A stretch of DNA of 64,000 nt. Origin: Roseivirga sp. BDSF3-8. GTDB taxonomy: Bacteria > Bacteroidota > Bacteroidia > Cytophagales > Cyclobacteriaceae. Numbering within the stretch: the stretch's first letter is position 1; each line of letters opens with the position of its first letter. Positions 60,043-64,000 of this stretch are shown piece by piece. Below the pieces are notes generated by a model. The model did not search any database and was not told the DNA's origin. It was given only the letters and a program-made list of their open reading frames with translations. A program made the position numbers and the translations under genes. Location of the stretch: contig NZ_JBGNFV010000001.1 of NCBI RefSeq assembly GCF_041449215.1, forward strand, positions 3,365,001-3,429,000, read 5' to 3'.

Positions 60043-60531
60043 ATGAAATACGAGAAACTGAGTGATTACCTGCAGAAGGCAGACCTTATCTTCCAGGCTT
60101 TAGCTGGCCTGCCATTATTGGTATTTGTGTTCTTTTACCTGCGGTATTATGATGGTAGCCTTAAGGCGCCGATGTATTCGGAAGAGATCGGGCCTTCTCT
60201 TGGCATAGCGGGGCTGGCCTTACTGCTGTTAGTGGCGGGAATGGTGATCTACGAAAAGAAGGTGGCATCAGCACGCGAAGCTGGCTCTTTGCGCCAAAAG
60301 ATGGATGCCTTCTATAAGGCTGCTATCACCAAATATGTACTGATGAGCCTGGGGTGCCTGGTCGTAGGGGTGGGCTACTATCTTACCGGTCACCAGATAT
60401 TGGTGGCAACTTATATGGTAACGCTGATCGCCTATACAGTTAATCGCCCCACTATTCACCGGCTTATACGTAAGCTGAAACTCGGCAAAGAAGAGCGGGA
60501 AATACTTAAAGCTAACGAACCTATTGCCTGA
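60043..60531 (+). CDS. four-helix membrane protein of unknown function
   Basis: About 162 residues from the ATG at 60043. Four hydrophobic segments (ALAGLPLLVFVFFYLRYY, LGIAGLALLLLVAGMVIY, YVLMSLGCLVVGVGYYLTG, ILVATYMVTLIAYTVN) with a Lys/Arg-rich C-terminus. No family recognised. It is alone, converging on the barrel gene. Confidence 0.7.
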   Translation: MKYEKLSDYLQKADLIFQALAGLPLLVFVFFYLRYYDGSLKAPMYSEEIGPSLGIAGLALLLLVAGMVIYEKKVASAREAGSLRQKMDAFYKAAITKYVLMSLGCLVVGVGYYLTGHQILVATYMVTLIAYTVNRPTIHRLIRKLKLGKEEREILKANEPIA

Positions 60532-60532
60532 G

Positions 60533-60571
60533 GTAAAAAAATAAGGCACCCGCTTTGCAGATGCCTTAATT
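60533..60571. terminator. terminator between convergent genes
   Basis: TAAGGCA (60542-60548) and TGCCTTA (60562-60568) with A-run on the left (60533-60541), giving a U-run for the minus-strand barrel gene and a weak T tract for the plus strand. Confidence 0.7.
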
Positions 60572-60600
60572 TGGTGTTGTTGCGTGTGTTATATCAGGTG

Positions 60601-61593
60601 TTAGAGAATAAATCCGATGGAGAAAGCGTTCAGGTCAGGCTGGCGGTCGCCACTGAAAAAGCTGTTCATATCGTAGTTTACGAACAGGTCTATGTTTCTG
60701 AACCCTACCTGACCGCGTATGCCGTAGCGCCAGTTATTGATGTAAAAGTTATCGTGGTTCTTGTCTTTGATCTTATCGTTATCTCCAGGCTCTTTGTACA
60801 CTGATTTGGTGTAGCTATCCAGGCGGTAACCTATATAAGGACCAGCCCCGAATCTGAATCCATCGCCATTTTTGCCCAGTTTGACCATAGGTACTGCTCC
60901 GGCATTAACATAGAAGGCAGTGAGTTTGCTCTTTACGGGGTTTATGTCCCGCGGATCAACACCGAAAACTATCTCGTCACCCACCTTTTCTATTCGGGTC
61001 AGTTCGTCCTGGAACTTGAAGTTATACCAGCTTACCCCCAGCAGCATGTCCAGGCTGAAGTGTTTGCCAAAGTGGGCCGTGGTATTGGAGTTTATACCTA
61101 CATACCAACTGCCCCAAGGCTTTACACTGTATTGTTCGTTACTATCATCCGGGAAGTCCCCATCCTGCAGCCAGTTGTTGGTTCCGATATCGATGTCAAA
61201 GGTAGTGCCGCCAACAAAAGGGTATTTTTTCTCGCCTTGGGCATCCCTTTGGGCGTTCTTATCCTTATCCCCTTCAAATATGCTTATATCTGCATGGAAG
61301 CGAACCTTATCTTTAAGGTACTTTTCGCCGGTTTCGTCCGTGATGATGAGTACATTTTTCTCATCCACAACCTGTACTGAGTCATTCAGGTCCACGATCA
61401 TGGCGTTCAGGTCATAGTCTTCCAGGTCCTGCAGGGCTTCTTTGTCCTGTACCAGGATCATAATGCGGGTGTCGTTACCAAAGTCAATGGTCACTGTGTC
61501 CCGTTCCACTTCATTGCCTGTGGCAAAAGTGAGGTTAGGCAGGGCAAAAAGGGTCCCCGCTACCAGTAAAAATTGGTAGATAAAGCGTTTCAT
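60601..61593 (-). CDS. outer membrane porin-like beta-barrel protein
   Basis: A 330-residue protein with signal peptide (FIYQFLLVAGTLFALPNLTFA), a periplasmic or loop-like part with DTVTIDFGNDTRIMILVQDKEALQDLEDYDLNAMIVDL, and from about residue 125 repeated amphipathic strands (GSWYVGINSNTTAHFGKHFSLDMLLGVSW, FYVNAGAVPMVKLG, YIGYRLDSYTKS), ending FSIGFIL. This is the Bacteroidota PorT/OMP_b-brl style. Downstream (on the strand) of the sigma/membrane-protein pair at 22 bases, so it may be their regulon member in one operon. Confidence 0.8.
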   Translation of the reverse strand: MKRFIYQFLLVAGTLFALPNLTFATGNEVERDTVTIDFGNDTRIMILVQDKEALQDLEDYDLNAMIVDLNDSVQVVDEKNVLIITDETGEKYLKDKVRFHADISIFEGDKDKNAQRDAQGEKKYPFVGGTTFDIDIGTNNWLQDGDFPDDSNEQYSVKPWGSWYVGINSNTTAHFGKHFSLDMLLGVSWYNFKFQDELTRIEKVGDEIVFGVDPRDINPVKSKLTAFYVNAGAVPMVKLGKNGDGFRFGAGPYIGYRLDSYTKSVYKEPGDNDKIKDKNHDNFYINNWRYGIRGQVGFRNIDLFVNYDMNSFFSGDRQPDLNAFSIGFIL

Positions 61594-61615
61594 AGTACAA
61601 ATTATTTAGGTGAGT

Positions 61616-62482
61616 TTAATCTGATGTTCGAGAAAACTGGCCGGCGATGATATTGTCCTTAGCCTGGCGCAAGTCTCCTATGCCTACTTCGCCCTCTTTG
61701 ATTTCTTTGGCAAGGCCAATCAGCTTTTTCATGCTGAATCGTTTTTTGCCGCTGGTCTCATCATCGGGTGAGTCTACGTAGGATATGGTTATAGTAGATT
61801 TGGACTGTTCGTCTAAGGAAGCCACAAGGGTTTCCATCTCGATGTCAGGAACAGCCGGCAGGTCAATTGCGTCTTTTTCCCTGGCAGTCACATCCGGCGC
61901 TATATTTTTCACGTCTATTGCTGCCAGGTCTTCTGCTTTAGCATTTAGGGCTGTATTTTCTACTGCGGCTAATGCTTGTGATGTATTATCCGGCTTTGTG
62001 GGCTGGTGGCCATTCGTTTGCAGTGTCTGGCTTTTGCTCTGAGCCAGATTGCCCCGGCCCGGACTTGTGAGTGATTCCTCTGGTGGAGAAATGCCCTCAT
62101 CCTGTGCTTCTATTGCCTTGGTATCTGTGTGTGCCACCAGTATGTCTCCTGTGGAATTGACAGGTGGTTCAGTTACCCCATTGCTATTTGCGCTTTCAGA
62201 GGCTATTTCATCTCCGGCCGCGGTGGGTTTTTCTGTGTTATCGGCCACATACCTGTCCTGATCTGTACCTGTCTGCTCATTACCTGCGAAGACTACCAGG
62301 AGGGTTACTGCAGCGGCTATGGCAGCAGCAGACCACCAGAAAATACCCTTACGGTTTTTCTTTTCTTTTCCTTCGCTAGCATCCAGCATGCTGTTCAGTT
62401 TGTCCCAGTTGCCGGCACCAGGTGGGGTTTCCTGATGCTCTAGCCTGGTGCGAAACAACTCATCTATGGGTTCATGCTTCAT
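61616..62482 (-). CDS. membrane protein, probable anti-sigma factor
   Basis: About 288 residues from the ATG at 62482. Seen: a soluble N-terminal part with HEPIDELFRTRLEHQETPPGAGNWDKLNSML, a single TM helix (IFWWSAAAIAAAVTLLVVFAG, ~45-65), and a long Thr/Glu/Asp-rich periplasmic part. The N-terminal topology and the 11-base overlap with the sigma-factor gene upstream are typical of anti-sigma factors in Bacteroidota ECF operons. No zinc-binding HxxxCxxC motif is visible, so it is inference. Confidence 0.7.
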   Translation of the reverse strand: MKHEPIDELFRTRLEHQETPPGAGNWDKLNSMLDASEGKEKKNRKGIFWWSAAAIAAAVTLLVVFAGNEQTGTDQDRYVADNTEKPTAAGDEIASESANSNGVTEPPVNSTGDILVAHTDTKAIEAQDEGISPPEESLTSPGRGNLAQSKSQTLQTNGHQPTKPDNTSQALAAVENTALNAKAEDLAAIDVKNIAPDVTAREKDAIDLPAVPDIEMETLVASLDEQSKSTITISYVDSPDDETSGKKRFSMKKLIGLAKEIKEGEVGIGDLRQAKDNIIAGQFSRTSD

Positions 62483-63056
62483 GGCTACAGATCTTTTTTT
62501 TTGCTTCATGTTGAATGGCCTTAAGGTTGCGCTGCAGCATTTGCCTTGCCCGGCTCAACTGCGATTTGCTGGTACTTTCAGTAATGCCTGTTTTCTGAGC
62601 AATTTCCTTATGGCCGTAGCCCTCTATAGCGTAGAGGTTAAATACGGTACGGTAACCGTCTGGTAATTGAGCGATAAGATTCATCAGATCCTGGTTAGTG
62701 ACCAGATGGTCCGCTACTTCCTGTTCACTTTCATCCCTGGCTTCTTCCAGGGAAACCTGCAGGCTCAGGATTTTGTGTTTTCTGAGCCAGGAAAGCGACT
62801 CATTTACCATTATCCTCCTGATCCACCCTTCAAAACTACCGTTGCCTTCGAACATATCTATTTTTTCATAGACCTTCATAAAGCCTCCTAACATCACTTC
62901 TTCCGCCTGAGAGGCATCGCTGATATATCGCTTGCAGACAGTGAACATTAGGGGCGAAAAGTGCTCATACACCTGCCGCTGGATCTTCCGGTCTTTTTGC
63001 CGGCATCCTTCAGCTAGCTGTTTTTCTGATATCACCTTTCGTAATCGTAGTTTCAT
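62472..63056 (-). CDS. ECF-type RNA polymerase sigma factor
   Basis: A 194-residue sigma-70 family protein. Seen: region 2 (RQVYEHFSPLMFTVCKRYISDASQAEEVMLGGFMKVYEKID, ~25-65) and region 4 (LPDGYRTVFNLYAIEGYGHKEIAQKTGITESTSKSQLSRARQMLQ, ~130-175). No sigma 1.1 or 3, hence ECF. It is followed by the anti-sigma-like gene with an overlap and then the barrel protein. Its own promoter at 63074-63105 resembles an ECF-type promoter, which suggests autoregulation. Confidence 0.92.
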   Translation of the reverse strand: MKLRLRKVISEKQLAEGCRQKDRKIQRQVYEHFSPLMFTVCKRYISDASQAEEVMLGGFMKVYEKIDMFEGNGSFEGWIRRIMVNESLSWLRKHKILSLQVSLEEARDESEQEVADHLVTNQDLMNLIAQLPDGYRTVFNLYAIEGYGHKEIAQKTGITESTSKSQLSRARQMLQRNLKAIQHEAKKKICSHEA

Positions 63057-63073
63057 CTGTGTCAGGGTTCATA

Positions 63074-63105
63074 CGGTAGATGCAGATAGCCCCCCTAAAG
63101 GTTGC
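63074..63105 (-). promoter_or_regulatory. candidate ECF-sigma promoter (GCAACCTTT-N13-GCATCTACC)
   Basis: On the minus strand GCAACCTTT (63105-63097) followed after 13 bases by GCATCTACC (63083-63075), 18 bases before the sigma gene start. The AACCTTT/TCT layout is that of autoregulated ECF operons in Cytophagales and Chitinophagales, which I infer by pattern memory only. Confidence 0.5.
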
Positions 63106-63174
63106 ATGGGGAAGGAGAAAAAAAATGGATTTTATTTAAAATACTGATATCCAGTGTGTTGATGGGGTTGTTTT

Positions 63175-63663
63175 TTAGTAAGTGGCTTCGTTATCCAGGA
63201 TCATTTCTACTTCAGTGACCTTGCCTTCTGTAACTTCCACAGGTCCTATGATTCCCTGCCCGTTGAAAGTTTTGGCATAAAGCCCCCTGTCAGTTTTAAT
63301 AAAAAGGCTATAGATGCCTGGCGAAAGCTGCACGCTGAAGTGCCCCTCTTCATTCGTCTTCAGGGAGTGAAGTGGCTCCTCTGTAATCTTGTAGTAAGGT
63401 CCCTGGCCAAGGCCTGATACATTTATCGGATTATATACTTCGATAGTGCCTTGGTGGGGTTCTTCTGTGCCACGGTGCGGGGTGTCATTTTCCGGAGTGG
63501 GCATGAAATTTCCGCTTCGTTCGATTAGGGTACCGCTGATACCCTGGCTTATAGCGTCTCTGCTTGCGTCTGCGTCCTGTGATTGGTTTTGAGATGAGGC
63601 GCCACAGCCTATAGCCAGCAGGCAAAAAGTAAGTATGGTGAGTATGGAAGTCATAGATTTCAA
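63175..63663 (-). CDS. lipoprotein with carboxypeptidase-regulatory-like domain
   Basis: A 162-residue lipoprotein: signal ending AIGC (Cys20), a Gln/Asp/Ser-rich spacer, then ISGTLIERSGNFMPTP..HSLKTNEEGHFSVQLSPGIYSLFIKTDRGLYAKTF, a prealbumin-like beta sandwich of the carboxypeptidase regulatory type. It lacks a partner gene. It is a likely surface-exposed lipoprotein of unknown role; monocistronic. Confidence 0.75.
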   Translation of the reverse strand: MKSMTSILTILTFCLLAIGCGASSQNQSQDADASRDAISQGISGTLIERSGNFMPTPENDTPHRGTEEPHQGTIEVYNPINVSGLGQGPYYKITEEPLHSLKTNEEGHFSVQLSPGIYSLFIKTDRGLYAKTFNGQGIIGPVEVTEGKVTEVEMILDNEATY

Positions 63664-63738
63664 TGTAATGTCACATCGAAATAACGAAAAAGAAGTGAAA
63701 AAAGTAGAAATGGCAGACGATTCCGGTTATTAGAGGCT

Positions 63739-64000
63739 CTACTGGTATAGTACCCCCGTACTGGTATGGGTTTTGGCAACAATAAAAATGGATCCTGCCG
63801 AAGCACAGATCTTATAAGTTAAATGGAAAAGCTGCCGGATACCGTCGTCCATTTCCACAGGAATTCTAATATGGCTAAAACTTTTATGTGGTGCACGGAA
63901 ACTTATCTGCTTATTGTAAGGCTTGGTCAGCATGCCAGAAATAGGGGCTTGCGAGATGCAATAGTCACTTAAAAAGCGATCGGGTATGTTTTTTCTGTTT
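63739..64000 (-). CDS. C-terminal part of a gene running off the window
   Basis: An open frame that enters from the right edge and ends with TAA at 63739. At least 87 residues are readable: DRFLSDYCISQAPISGMLTK, HKSFSHIRIPVEMDDGIRQL and a Cys/Ala-rich YKICASAGSIFIVAKTHTSTG stretch. I do not recognise it, and part may be non-coding. The absence of stops across the edge is what supports it. Confidence 0.4.
   Translation of the reverse strand, partial: NRKNIPDRFLSDYCISQAPISGMLTKPYNKQISFRAPHKSFSHIRIPVEMDDGIRQLFHLTYKICASAGSIFIVAKTHTSTGVLYQ

Overview
The window reads as chromosome of a Bacteroidota bacterium, most likely a marine-type Cytophagales (Fulvivirga/Flammeovirga-like). The evidence is a grasp-with-spasm peptide cluster, GG-leader natural product precursors of the Bacteroidota type, lineage families such as DUF3822, DUF4905 and TIGR02757, many SpII lipoproteins and PorT-like barrels, mostly absent Shine-Dalgarno sequences, and one good TTTG-N19-TAnnTTTG promoter. 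Most of the 64 kb is ordinary housekeeping sequence; the accessory material lies at 0.5-9.4 kb and 22.9-26 kb.

Layout. 0.5-9.4 kb: a Thr-rich GG-leader precursor, a nuclease-like gene with an odd 3' end, a frameshifted gamma-glutamylcyclotransferase-like lipoprotein gene, an M57-like metalloprotease, and a long repeat-rich stretch (2.6-6.3 kb) with REP-like palindromes and a ~300-bp module repeated around an orphan gene. A barrel/lipoprotein pair, a 1-Cys peroxiredoxin, two more GG-leader precursors and a MITE-like element follow. 9.4-22.7 kb: purL, an alpha/beta hydrolase, a TetR-TolC-adaptor-RND efflux operon, a membrane metallophosphoesterase, an SRPBCC protein and an Ig-like lipoprotein. 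22.9-26.0 kb: another GG-leader precursor converges on a complete grasp-with-spasm graspetide operon (precursor A1, ATP-grasp ligase, a small uncharacterised gene, SPASM protein, precursor A2).

26-50 kb: an HExxH protein with a secreted partner, an SRAP-domain protein, peroxiredoxin-like protein, fbp, lysC, menA, a tandem universal stress protein, SUI1/YciH, a degenerate GHKL-like protein, two XRE regulators, metallophosphoesterase, kdsB, NfeD, a LysM/RlpA-like protein, TIGR02757, pyrE, two NUDIX proteins, coaD-DUF3822, a PaaI-type thioesterase, a RecD-like helicase and DUF1573. 50-64 kb: purB, a PaaE-like reductase, PepF-type peptidase, a TetR-paaABCD phenylacetyl-CoA epoxidase operon with a tandem-duplicated PaaB and a palindromic operator, a porin-like barrel, and an ECF sigma/membrane-protein operon with a candidate self-recognised promoter.

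How it works together. The gws operon should make one or two side-chain-crosslinked peptides. The paa operon plus the detached reductase should epoxidise phenylacetyl-CoA. The efflux operon is probably autoregulated by its TetR through a palindrome just upstream. The GG-leader precursors have no lanthipeptide synthetase or transporter in the window and must be processed in trans or be orphans. No rRNA, tRNA, CRISPR array or complete transposase was recognised.
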